A program made the translations under genes and the position numbers. From JBALVT01 sp036960305 (lineage in GTDB: Bacteria; Pseudomonadota; Gammaproteobacteria; Pseudomonadales; Halieaceae): a stretch of DNA of 64,000 nt. The notes below the pieces were generated by a model, which was given only the letters and a program-made list of their open reading frames with translations, was not told the DNA's origin and ran no database searches. The stretch is taken from positions 1 to 64,000 of the forward strand of contig JBALWA010000009.1 in the NCBI GenBank assembly GCA_036960305.1, read 5' to 3'. Shown here in pieces: positions 8,519 through 16,624 of the stretch (positions within the stretch are counted from its first letter, which is position 1; every line of letters begins with the position of its first letter).

Positions 8519-9768
8519 CAGGCGAACCGGGTGCCCCCCCCTCCAGACAATATGATGTCATTGTTCTCGGTGGTGGTGCCGCCGGCCTGATCTGTGCTTT
8601 TACTGCTGCCCAGCGTGGCCGCAGGGTACTGGTCATCGAAAAATCCAACAAGGTCGGCAAGAAAATACTCATGTCCGGCGGCGGACGCTGTAATTTCACC
8701 AACCACTTTGTAGACGCGGAAAATTTCATTTCGAACAATCCGCACTTCAGTAAATCAGCGTTGAACCGGTATACGCAGTGGGACTTTATCAGTCTCGTTG
8801 AAAAGCACGGCATTGAATACGAAGAGCGCAAGCACAGTCAGCTGTTTTGCATTCATTCCGCCAAGGACATTCTGTCCATGTTGCTAAAGGAATGTGCGCT
8901 CGCTGGTGTGGACATACGCTGCAGCTGTGAAGTGAGCACTGTGCGAGCACTCGGTTCACAGGAGGCGGCTTCACGCTATGAGGTCGGACTCCTGTCGGGC
9001 GCGGGAGAAGACCGACACGCGTCTCAAATAAGCTGCCAATCAGTTGTCGTCGCCACCGGCGCCCTGTCAATCCCTACGTTGGGCGGCAGCGCTATGGGCT
9101 ATGACATCGCGCGACAGTTCGGAATACCCGTCACGGACTGTAGAGCCGGCCTGGTACCCTTCATGTTCAGCGACTCATTAAAACCGATCTGTGAGCGTTT
9201 GGCCGGGATTGCCACCGAAGTTGAAATCAGCTGCAATGGCGTATCTTTCACCGAGAATATACTATTTACTCACCGTGGAATCAGTGGTCCCGCCGTCCTG
9301 CAAATATCCAACTACTGGCAGCCCGGAGACTCTATTGAAATCAATCTGCTACCAACATCCGTTGGCACTGACCTCCTCCTGGAGCTGAAGGGAAGCCAGC
9401 CTAAAAGTCGACTCCGGTCCCTTTTGAGTCAACACTTGCCCAAAGCACTGGTTCAGGAACTTGAGACGCTGTGGTGGCCTGAGTTGACGAACACGCCGCT
9501 GGCAGAATTTAGCGACAAGAAACTCACGGCGATCGCAGAGCAACTGAACCGCTGGCAACTCAAACCCTCGGCGACAGAAGGCTATCGTACCGCCGAGGTA
9601 ACATTGGGTGGTGTGGACACAAATGGTGTCAGCTCAAAGACACTCGAAGCCAAAGCGCAACCGGGGCTGTACTTTGTTGGAGAGGTGCTGGATGTTACCG
9701 GCCATCTCGGTGGCTTTAACTTTCAATGGGCCTGGTCATCCGGGTATAGTGCCGGGATGTTCGCTTGA
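8515..9768 (+). CDS. HI0933/BaiN-family NAD(P)/FAD-dependent oxidoreductase
   Basis: A 417-residue flavoprotein of the HI0933 (YhiN/BaiN) family. It has VLGGGAAGL for FAD, the family signature KVGKKILMSGGGRCNFTN near residues 44-61, and a C-terminal GLYFVGEVLDVTGHLGGFNFQWAWSSG split across the FAD-binding end. Gut members (BaiN/RdsA) have been described as bile-acid 3-dehydro-4 reductases, but most relatives are uncharacterised. The start overlaps the KstD-like stop by 4 bases, which implies coupled translation and functional linkage with that desaturase. A pair of ring desaturase and ene-reductase acting on the same scaffold is a hypothesis. Confidence 0.85.
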   Translation: MTGEPGAPPSRQYDVIVLGGGAAGLICAFTAAQRGRRVLVIEKSNKVGKKILMSGGGRCNFTNHFVDAENFISNNPHFSKSALNRYTQWDFISLVEKHGIEYEERKHSQLFCIHSAKDILSMLLKECALAGVDIRCSCEVSTVRALGSQEAASRYEVGLLSGAGEDRHASQISCQSVVVATGALSIPTLGGSAMGYDIARQFGIPVTDCRAGLVPFMFSDSLKPICERLAGIATEVEISCNGVSFTENILFTHRGISGPAVLQISNYWQPGDSIEINLLPTSVGTDLLLELKGSQPKSRLRSLLSQHLPKALVQELETLWWPELTNTPLAEFSDKKLTAIAEQLNRWQLKPSATEGYRTAEVTLGGVDTNGVSSKTLEAKAQPGLYFVGEVLDVTGHLGGFNFQWAWSSGYSAGMFA

Positions 9769-9839
9769 TTGTACTGACGTAATTAAAGCGAAGACGCTTG
9801 GCGTGATAACTGATGATACATGGGGCCATGAACAGTCAT

Positions 9840-10328
9840 TCATACTTCGAGCCATTTATACATCACCAGAGCGTCTACGTAGCCTTGCTGTGGATGTCTA
9901 AACGCTTTAGGCAGTGTGCCAACCGTGGCGAATCCAAATTTGTTCCAGAGCCTAACGGCGTCCTCGTTACTTGAAGCGACAAAATTGAACTGCATTGCTT
10001 TGTATCCAAAATCGCGGGCAACGTCCTGCGAGTGATTACACATGGTCGTAGCGAGCCCCTTACCTCTTGCCGCGCCTGACACCATATAACCAGATTTGCA
10101 TACGTGACGACCGGGGCCGTCTTGATTCGTCTTCAGGTAATAAGTACCCAGTATTGTGCCCTCTTCCTCTACGACATAAGTAGCTCGAGGTTTCGAGAGC
10201 CATATAGCCTTTGCCTCGTCTTTCCTCGTGTCAGCGGGATAGACATAGGTATCTCCAGCGGAGACAACCTCTTTGAAAATTGGCCATATGTGTTCCCAGT
10301 CTGAGGAATGTGCCTCTCTGATAAGCAA
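9840..10328 (-). CDS. GNAT family N-acetyltransferase
   Basis: A 162-residue acetyltransferase. The acetyl-CoA pyrophosphate loop appears as ARGKGLAT (consensus RxxGxG/A), and motif B follows with NFVASSNEDAVRLWNKFGF. The length fits a single GNAT domain, and the acceptor is unknown. Translation must begin at TTG 10328: an in-frame TGA lies directly before it, and an AGGA site sits 6 bases upstream. The gene opens the AT-richer accessory stretch and faces the flavoprotein pair convergently. Confidence 0.85.
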   Translation of the reverse strand: MLIREAHSSDWEHIWPIFKEVVSAGDTYVYPADTRKDEAKAIWLSKPRATYVVEEEGTILGTYYLKTNQDGPGRHVCKSGYMVSGAARGKGLATTMCNHSQDVARDFGYKAMQFNFVASSNEDAVRLWNKFGFATVGTLPKAFRHPQQGYVDALVMYKWLEV

Positions 10329-10357
10329 TCACTTTCCTGTGGATTGTGATGAAAGAA

Positions 10358-10433
10358 GGTCCGCTTTTGCGGTGCGGACATTAGCAGGAATGACATCTTC
10401 CTGAGCGGCAGCTTTTGCGGTCGGCAGCGGACC
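10358..10433. repeat. Intergenic inverted/direct repeat element
   Basis: GGTCCGC at 10358-10364 is answered by its reverse complement GCGGACC at 10427-10433. A nested GTCCGC/GCGGAC pair lies at 10359-10364 and 10374-10379. The 11-mer GCTTTTGCGGT occurs directly repeated at 10363-10373 and 10411-10421. The element sits between two minus-strand genes and codes for nothing recognisable. It could be a small mobile repeat remnant or a transcript hairpin; no transposase is adjacent. Confidence 0.55.
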
Positions 10434-10545
10434 ATTTGAATATAGCATATCGCCTGGGCAGCTGTGGGGCCACTCGCTGGCCTTCACTAAATCTGTCGGA
10501 ACCGGTGCGTTAGCGCGTCCCGCAGGGCTGTGCCTGTTATTGGGC

Positions 10546-10893
10546 TTACCCGTGGAAACATGCAAAAGCATCCTCTGACACAACCGACAGAACCTCTTCA
10601 AGCGTGTTAACTTCCGGTACGGGTTCATACGAATGCCATTTCAAGTCCTGACGCATCCAGTAGATTTTCCAAGTTCTGCTCTTCTTCACAAACGTTGTCT
10701 TGGCAAAGGAATGCTCCAATATCTCACTTGAATTGTCCCAACGTGGGCGTATCTCGAAGAGCTCTAGACTTTGATCCGTAACGCGGAAGCCGATATCGAG
10801 TTCAGGCCGGATATGCGCGGGTGGCCGGTGGGCCTCAACGTACTCTGACGCCAATTTCTCGACCCGTCGAATTTCGAACTCACTGATAGCCAT
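10546..10893 (-). CDS. DUF3024 family protein
   Basis: A 115-residue cytoplasmic protein beginning MAISEFEIRRVEKLASEYVE, with the family hallmarks PPAHIRPELDIGFRV, KTTFVKKSRTWKIYWMR and WHSYEP. DUF3024 members are small and of unknown function, common as isolated accessory genes in proteobacteria. A GGAG site lies 7 bases before the ATG. About 217 bases separate it from the GNAT gene downstream, so they need not be cotranscribed. Confidence 0.85.
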   Translation of the reverse strand: MAISEFEIRRVEKLASEYVEAHRPPAHIRPELDIGFRVTDQSLELFEIRPRWDNSSEILEHSFAKTTFVKKSRTWKIYWMRQDLKWHSYEPVPEVNTLEEVLSVVSEDAFACFHG

Positions 10894-11056
10894 GCCGAAT
10901 CTCCAATTAGGCCCTATAACAGCTTAGTCATGCGAATTACTCTCATGAAAGAGCCGGAATTGGGATTTTCATCAGTGTCGGCTTTGAACGTCGCAGCAGA
11001 CTATCCGAGATAGACTATCCTATCTGTACCCACATGCATATATGGGGATATTACAG

Positions 11057-11374
11057 ATGACTACGCCACAGAAAAACACCAAGCAGAACACACCATGGAA
11101 CCTGGGCATGTTGGTCGGCCAGAATCGACCACTCAAGCTAAAAGACATCTGGACTATTCGTATTAGGCTTGAAATCGCCAAAAACACGCGCAATCTCGCA
11201 CTATTCAATCTGGCCTTAGACAGTAAACTCAGAGGGTGCGACCTGATTAGCTTATACGTCCTAGATGTCTCTACAGAAGGTAGAGGGGCAGCTTTTGGGC
11301 CCAAAGCGGAAGCTCAAAAACCCGCTTCTAGCCCCATTACGGACATCGCCAGCTGGCATCAGCTGTCATATTGA
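11057..11374 (+). pseudogene. Remnant of a tyrosine recombinase/integrase (N-terminal part)
   Basis: The frame reads MTTPQKNTKQNTPWNLGMLV, then RPLKLKDIWTIRIRLEIA and LALFNLALDSKLRGCDLISL. This matches the N-terminal core of a widespread group of ~200-residue tyrosine recombinases, whose normal text is close to LFNLAIDSKLRGCDLVKLRV. After the VLDV segment the similarity stops and the frame ends at 11374. The catalytic HxxR...H/Y region is not found in any frame of the following 450 bases. The gene is therefore broken and presumably inactive. It sits in the AT-richer accessory patch, consistent with past integration events there. Family call from recognised motif text only. Confidence 0.68.
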
Positions 11375-11828
11375 GCCCAATATTTACACAACCAAGTATA
11401 TAAAAATCGATCTTTCACTGATGGGAAATCCTGCATCTAATCCCAATGCGTCTGGAAAACCTAGGATATACTACATTTTTCAGAAATGGGCGTATAACCT
11501 AGCGCTTTCTCATGTGTTGGAGCCTTACACTAACTGGAAAATTTTGCTTATAAGGTCCCTGACTACTGAGCCGGGGAGATAAAATGAGTCCACAGAGGCC
11601 GCTAAATTCGACTGACCAGGAGTGTCTTCGCTATAATTCCAAAAAAGCGCTCATACTGAGACCATCACAGCTGATTACTAAGCCAAATTGGTCTTCGGTA
11701 TTATTTCTTGGGTACAGATATACGTATGAATCCAGAGGCGGGAAAATCAGCCACGACAGAGTCAAGCAACATGCCCTTCATCGGCAAGAGGCCTCTGCTG
11801 CAAGAATTTTTTATTTTGGGGAACGCTA
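11375..11828. other. Non-coding stretch after the recombinase remnant
   Basis: I examined all frames here and found no protein I recognise. The short open frames have no convincing ribosome site and no family motif. It may be decayed recombinase or other pseudogene sequence. The base composition is visibly AT-richer than the flanking core genes. Confidence 0.5.
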
Positions 11829-12224
11829 GTGACACATTCAGGCGGTTGTTTTTGTGGTGCAATTCGGTTCAGGTCAGACGCAGACCCCGTTGAAACGGGA
11901 TACTGCCATTGTTCAATCTGCAGAAAAACAACCGGAGCGCCATTACTTGCATTCGCTTCCTTCCCGGTGGAGACCTTCACCTATACCAAGGGGAAACCCC
12001 AGATATTTGAGAGCTCCTCCAAGGGCCAGCGAGAGTTTTGCTGTATTTGCGGCACCCAGATCTGTTTCCGAGAGTCGGGGGGGGCCAGCACTGTGGATGT
12101 AAATTCGGGAGCTCTCGATGAGATTAAAGCGGTGCCTCCCGATCATCATATCTATACAGGTAGTCGAGTAGAGTGGCTGGAAATTGATGACCAACTACCC
12201 GGGTACGAGAACGAGCGTGGTTAA
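11829..12224 (+). CDS. GFA (CENP-V type) zinc-binding protein
   Basis: A 131-residue protein of the glutathione-dependent formaldehyde-activating (GFA/DUF636) fold. The zinc ligands are visible as CFCG near the N-terminus, CHCSIC and CCICGTQIC. Most bacterial members are of unknown function despite the family name. The start is a GTG at 11829, supported by GGGGAA six bases upstream; MTHSGGCFCGAIRF follows directly, and a later start would lose the first zinc ligands. It stands alone in the accessory patch. Confidence 0.88.
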   Translation: MTHSGGCFCGAIRFRSDADPVETGYCHCSICRKTTGAPLLAFASFPVETFTYTKGKPQIFESSSKGQREFCCICGTQICFRESGGASTVDVNSGALDEIKAVPPDHHIYTGSRVEWLEIDDQLPGYENERG

Positions 12225-12263
12225 TAATACGTGACAATAAACCTCAAACGGACACAGGAATCA

Positions 12264-12365
12264 ATGCACATTCCAATGGATGGCTTTATGGACATGAATA
12301 GGGGTGCAATCGTTGCTCTAGCCAAACTGGTCGCGACGGCTCGAGGAGGAAAAATTGACGGTTGA
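12264..12365 (+). CDS. Possible 33-residue leader ORF before the HD hydrolase
   Basis: ATG at 12264 has an AGGA site four to five bases upstream and opens a 33-codon frame (MHIPMDGFMDMNRG...) that stops at 12363-12365, overlapping the HD-domain start by 11 bases. The peptide resembles nothing I know. It could couple translation to the next gene or be chance. Confidence 0.2.
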   Translation: MHIPMDGFMDMNRGAIVALAKLVATARGGKIDG

Positions 12366-12939
12366 ATTGGCGCCTATAACGGACTATTTTCTTGAGCTTG
12401 ATGCCTTAAAGCTCATTAATCGTCGTACCTACATCGACGGGGGTGTTCGTGTTGAAAATTCAGCAGAACACTCCTGGCACCTGGCGATGGCCTGCTGGTC
12501 CATCTCAAGAAGTTTAGGAATTGGACTGTCAGAAGAGAAGCTGTTAAAGCTTGCCCTGGTCCATGACCTGGGTGAGATCGATGCCGGCGATACATTTCTT
12601 TACTCAAATGACAGAGGCAATGCGCACGAAGCGGAGCGAGAGTGCGTGAAACGCCTGGAAAATCATCCCGGCAATGCTATCGCTGATCTTTCTGCATTGT
12701 GGGAAGAACAAGAAACCGGGACAAGTATAGAAACCAAGTTACTGAAAACTGTCGATAGGCTCTTGCCTTTCCTCCACAATATATCCAGCGAGGGTAAAAC
12801 CTGGCAAGAGTTGGGTATCAAGAAATCACAGGTTTTAAAAGCTCATTCATTCATAGAAGCTGATTTTCCTGAGATACACTCATGGATGCTGGATAAAATT
12901 CAACTGGCGGTGCAAAAAGGCTGGCTGAATGACTCCTAG
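12355..12939 (+). CDS. HD-domain hydrolase (YfbR/HDDC2-like nucleotidase)
   Basis: A 194-residue HD phosphohydrolase. The metal ligands appear as NSAEHSWHLAM (first His), LVHDLGEIDAGD (the HD pair with the following E/D) and KTVDRLLPFL (last Asp). This arrangement is that of the YfbR/HDDC2 group, cytoplasmic 5'-deoxynucleotidases that dephosphorylate dNMPs. The assignment to nucleotides is family-level. Start codon TTG at 12355, chosen because a strong AGGAGG site lies five bases before it and no ATG is available nearby. Confidence 0.85.
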   Translation: MTVELAPITDYFLELDALKLINRRTYIDGGVRVENSAEHSWHLAMACWSISRSLGIGLSEEKLLKLALVHDLGEIDAGDTFLYSNDRGNAHEAERECVKRLENHPGNAIADLSALWEEQETGTSIETKLLKTVDRLLPFLHNISSEGKTWQELGIKKSQVLKAHSFIEADFPEIHSWMLDKIQLAVQKGWLNDS

Positions 12940-13023
12940 CGAATCTGTCAATGCGCAATTCCGGCCGGCTACAGCGGGTATATGTGCCATCATCAGGACC
13001 AACGAGCTGTCAGGGCTATCGAA

Positions 13024-13683
13024 ATGAAACGATTGCTAGACCTTAGTCATACGATCGAGGATGGACTGGTAACATATAAAGGCTTACCAGCCCCAATAAT
13101 TTGCGATTACCTGAGCAGAGAAGAATCCAAAAATCACTATGCAGAGGGTACATCCTTCCAGATCGGCAAAATTGAGATGTGCTCAAATACTGGTACATAT
13201 CTAGATTCTCCATTTCACCGTTATGAGAATGGAAAAGACCTTTCTCAACTTACTTTAGAGTCATTGGCTAGCATCGAAGGGATAAAGGTTGTAATTGATG
13301 AAGGGGTTACTGCTATAGATGAAGAAGCCTTCGTTGATCTCGATATCTATGGCAAAGCTGTTCTGATTCAAACGGATTGGTCAAGAAACTGGAATACGGA
13401 CCAGTATTTTGAAGGGCACCCGTTCCTTACCGGCCAAGCCGCGCTGTACCTCAAAGAAAATGGCGCTAAATTGGTCGGCATCGACTCGTTAAATATTGAC
13501 GATATCAGCGGCGAAGAACGTCCAGTGCATTCGACACTATTGGAGGCAGAGATCCTTATAGTTGAGCATATGTGTAATTTGAATAACGTGCCAGATAAAG
13601 GCTTTCGATTTTATGCCGTTCCAGTGAAGGTGAAAGGGTTTGGTACCTTTCCCGTTCGGGCATTCGTGGAATTTGAAACATAG
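13024..13683 (+). CDS. Cyclase-family (kynurenine formamidase-like) hydrolase
   Basis: A 219-residue protein beginning MKRLLDLSHTIEDGLVTYKG, the usual start of the cyclase family (PF04199), which includes metal-dependent arylformamidases. The family metal motif HxGTHxDxPxH appears here as SNTGTYLDSPFH, so the first His and the His after GT are replaced by Asn/Ser and Tyr; only the Asp and last His remain. This variant occurs in a distinct subgroup, and the activity is uncertain. An in-frame start at 12982 would add 14 non-family residues, so I use 13024. Followed after 14 bases by the GNAT gene in the same direction. Confidence 0.8.
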   Translation: MKRLLDLSHTIEDGLVTYKGLPAPIICDYLSREESKNHYAEGTSFQIGKIEMCSNTGTYLDSPFHRYENGKDLSQLTLESLASIEGIKVVIDEGVTAIDEEAFVDLDIYGKAVLIQTDWSRNWNTDQYFEGHPFLTGQAALYLKENGAKLVGIDSLNIDDISGEERPVHSTLLEAEILIVEHMCNLNNVPDKGFRFYAVPVKVKGFGTFPVRAFVEFET

Positions 13684-13697
13684 CGTTAGTACTGATT

Positions 13698-14129
13698 ATG
13701 GAAATTCGAGCATACAAAGATGCGGATAAGAATGATGTGATCTCACTCTGGAACGAGTGCGGCCTTGTAGCGCCCCAGAATGACCCAGTGAAAGATATCG
13801 CCAGAAAACTACAAGTTGACCCTGACCTGTTTCTCGTTGGGTGCCATAGGGATTGTGTTGTCGCTACCGTAATGGGCGGCTATGAAGGACATCGAGGCTG
13901 GATCAACTATTTGGCTGTTAAGCCGTCTGAACAACGAAGGGGCTATGGGCAAGCAATTATGGTGGCTGTGGAGGCTCTCCTGAGGCAAAAGGGCTGCCCC
14001 AAAATCAACTTGCAGGTGCGTACATCGAACGAAGTAGTCATCGCATTTTACACCTCGATTGGATACGGCAATGACAATGTCGTTGGTCTGGGCAAGCGCC
14101 TCGAACATGATTCTACGAGATCAAAATGA
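13698..14129 (+). CDS. ypeA: GNAT acetyltransferase, YpeA-like
   Basis: A 143-residue GNAT of the YpeA type: it begins MEIRAYKDADKNDVISLWNE, carries LVAPQNDP, the acetyl-CoA loop QRRGYG and NLQVRTSNEVVIAFYTSIGY. YpeA is a conserved acetyltransferase without a firmly known target. The final ATGA is shared with the ybaK start (4-base overlap), so the two are translationally coupled. Confidence 0.82.
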   Translation: MEIRAYKDADKNDVISLWNECGLVAPQNDPVKDIARKLQVDPDLFLVGCHRDCVVATVMGGYEGHRGWINYLAVKPSEQRRGYGQAIMVAVEALLRQKGCPKINLQVRTSNEVVIAFYTSIGYGNDNVVGLGKRLEHDSTRSK

Positions 14130-14593
14130 CACCAGGAATTAATGCCGCCAGAGTGAGCGAAATCCCACACCGAGTACATGAGTATGCTCACGATCCAGCA
14201 AGTGAATCCTACGGCCTTGAGGCCGCGGAAAAGATCGGGCTGTCAAAGGATAGAGTATTCAAGACTCTGGTCGTCAGCCTTGATCATAAGGAGTTGGTCG
14301 TCGGCGTGATTCCTGTTTCATCCATGCTGAGTATGAAGCTTATTGCAAAGTCAGCTGGCGCGAAAAAAGCTTCCATGGCAGACAAGCTGGATGTAGAGCG
14401 CTCTACAGGCTATGTACTGGGAGGCGTAAGCCCACTGGGACAAAAGAAGCGACTGAAAACGTTTATCGACTCATCTGCGAATAAGTACCCCACTGTCTAT
14501 GTTAGCGCTGGCCGTAGAGGGCTGGAAATTGAGCTTAGTCCTGCAGATTTACAAAGTCTCACCAATGGAGTACTTACGGAAATATGCCAGTAA
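14126..14593 (+). CDS. ybaK: Cys-tRNA(Pro)/Cys-tRNA(Cys) deacylase
   Basis: A 155-residue YbaK/EbsC-type editing protein. It hydrolyses Cys-tRNA(Pro) formed by prolyl-tRNA synthetase error, acting in trans in the cytoplasm. Family features are PGINAARVSEIPHRVHEY, LSKDRVFKTLVV with the invariant Lys, SAGAKKASMAD and GYVLGGVSPLGQKKRLKTF. The length is normal. Start overlaps ypeA by 4 bases; the 3' end overlaps the convergent pseudouridine synthase by 20 bases. Confidence 0.92.
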   Translation: MTPGINAARVSEIPHRVHEYAHDPASESYGLEAAEKIGLSKDRVFKTLVVSLDHKELVVGVIPVSSMLSMKLIAKSAGAKKASMADKLDVERSTGYVLGGVSPLGQKKRLKTFIDSSANKYPTVYVSAGRRGLEIELSPADLQSLTNGVLTEICQ

Positions 14594-15305
14594 AGGAAGA
14601 ACAGGGACACTCCCCATGAAATTGTTCACCGCCAGTAGGGTGTACGAAATACAAGTCACTGGCGTGCAGTAACAAGCGATCGGCCATCTCTTCACTATTT
14701 TCGCTTTTGTACAGATCACAACCAAGAATCGGATGGCCTATTACCTGGCTGTGAATCCGTAGCTGGTGTGTTCGCCCCGTATGAGGTGTAAACTGCACTA
14801 AGCACCGACGCGGTTGATCTAGACGGTGTAATACCGTGTATTCACTTACGGCAATTTTTCCTGTGGTGTGGCATATTTTCACGCGTGGAAAATGGTCTTT
14901 ATCTTTCGCTATGGCCGCTGTAATCCGCCCCTGCTCGTCGGCAATCCAACCCTCTAGCATTGCCAGATACCGCTTTCCAATCCTGCCAGCTTGAAACTGT
15001 TTGTTGAGATGTCGCACCGACGCTGCATTCAGACCCACTACCATAATGCCCGATGTCCCAAAATCCAATCGATGTGGCAATTTGGCATCAGGGAATGCAG
15101 GACTTACCCCTTCTTGGCCGTGTACCAAACGGTAGTGGACCGAATCCCAATTGAGAGGATTTTTACCCGACAAGCAGAGCAGACCACTAGGTTTGTTGAT
15201 CAATAAGATGTCGTCATCTTGATACAGGATTACTACGAAATCATGACAAACAGGCGCCACGAAATCATCAAAAATGGTGTTAGTCGGTGGGGAGGAACAG
15301 GACAT
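14574..15305 (-). CDS. RluA-family pseudouridine synthase
   Basis: A 243-residue synthase without an S4 domain. The catalytic motif is HRLDFGTSGIMV (Asp of HRLD), the entry strand ILLINKPSGLLCLSG, and the C-terminal signature HTGRTHQLRIH. It isomerises uridine in rRNA or tRNA; the compact form resembles RluA/TruC-type enzymes, but the exact target cannot be read. It converges on ybaK with 20 bases of overlap. Confidence 0.88.
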   Translation of the reverse strand: MSCSSPPTNTIFDDFVAPVCHDFVVILYQDDDILLINKPSGLLCLSGKNPLNWDSVHYRLVHGQEGVSPAFPDAKLPHRLDFGTSGIMVVGLNAASVRHLNKQFQAGRIGKRYLAMLEGWIADEQGRITAAIAKDKDHFPRVKICHTTGKIAVSEYTVLHRLDQPRRCLVQFTPHTGRTHQLRIHSQVIGHPILGCDLYKSENSEEMADRLLLHASDLYFVHPTGGEQFHGECPCSSFTGIFP

Positions 15306-15387
15306 TCAACATTTCTCGCCATTGATATATAACACCGCAACCAGACGCGACGGCGCGTAGTACCCGCCTGAGTACTGACAACCCATC

Positions 15388-16552
15388 TCAATGAGGCGGC
15401 TTATATGGATCTTCCGCTCCAGTTGGAATGGGGGGATGCGTTTTCAGTGAGGCAGCGTGCTCGCCCAGCTGCCCCAACGCTGCCTTGGGGACCCAGGTGT
15501 TAGGGAAAAGTACGTTTTCGCGCTCCTGTGGATCAGCAAGAAGATTGTAAACCCGAGGCATGCCATAGGAGACAGTTTCGCTAAACACAGACTCCAACTC
15601 CTTAAAGTTTATTTTCCAGTTACGCCATTTGACGCCGTAAACATCGTTCCCCATGTAGACAATGACGCCCTCACGGCCGGAGCTTTCCTGCTTACCGAGA
15701 AAGAAATTGGACATGTCGATACCATCAATAACCCGGTCATTCGGAACTTTACCGCCAGCTATGCGCGCGAGGCTGGGGAATAGGTCCATTTCGTGGACGA
15801 TTTCATCGCTTGCTGACCCGGCAGGGATCCTGCCGGGCCACCGCATCACATAGGGAACCCTAAGTGCCCCTTCAAAACCAGTGAAGAGCGTGCCACGCCA
15901 GGGCCCAGCCGATCCGGGAGTCGCGGTTTGGACGCTGAGTGCGTTGTTGCCATGCGGCATGGCTTCTGGTCCATTGTCAGCAGTGAATATAAAAATCGTG
16001 TTATCCCGAATACCAAGCTCGTCGACCGTGTCTAACAACCTTCCTGTATAGGTATCGACCTGAAGCAGAAGGTCCGCCCAACTTCCGTTTCCAGTCTTGC
16101 CCACGAAATCCGGATGTGGACGTGTTGGGTAATGTGTTGCCGTATAGGGAAGGTAAAGAAAAAATGGCCGTGCTGTAACCTACATCCGAAAGCATCTCTG
16201 CCATGGTGACCTCCCACTGCACAAGACCGTAGACGCCCTCCCCCAGTGGAGCAACACCGTTCCCGCTTCTTATTGCATACCGACCCGTCATGATCGCGGA
16301 TCGTGAAGGGGTGCATTGGACCTCCACGTTGAAATTGGTTAAGCGCAGTCCCTCGCCAGCAAGCTGGTCGAGTCGTGGAGTAGGCGCGCCGCGGATTATC
16401 CCGCCGCCATTAAAGCCCGGCTCACCCCATCCGAAGTTGTCCAGGAATACCAGGACGATATTGGGTTTCTCTTGGGCAAGAGCGGAAATTGGTAGGTATG
16501 CCAGCGTAAAGAGGACAAATAGCAAAGCAATTTTGTGCTTCAGTCTGGACAT
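15388..16552 (-). pseudogene. Arylsulfatase disrupted by internal deletion and frameshift
   Basis: The 5' part (16552 down to ~16160) encodes a signal peptide (MSRLKHKIALLFVLFTLAYL), the metal site EKPNIVLVFLDNFGWG and the formylglycine motif CTPSRSA. It continues to TMAEMLSDVGYSTAIF. The 3' part is in another frame: from ~16160 it reads FFLYLPYTATHYPTRPHPDF, then FTADNGPEAMPHG, GTLFTGFEGALRVPYVMRWP and the normal C-terminus. Intact relatives have GKWHLG and roughly 110-130 more residues between STAIF and the FFLYLPYT segment. Here the two ends are fused at the A-run near 16154-16166 out of frame. A start at 16552 is backed by AGGGAA. The enzyme cannot be made from one frame, and the lost section includes metal/substrate residues. 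Confidence 0.88.
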
Positions 16553-16624
16553 TGGATTCCCTTGCAACGTCTTGTAATTCAATAGTGCATTCATGCGACT
16601 CAACCCCTAAATAGTGCGCCCATG

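Noticed and set aside
9769..9839. Terminator after the flavoprotein pair
   Set aside because: AAGCG-AAGA-CGCTT is only five pairs with no T-run.
10329..10628. 99-residue minus-strand frame between GNAT and DUF3024
   Set aside because: It runs through the repeat element, lacks a ribosome site and shows no family motif; it is the other frame of the DUF3024 3' end.
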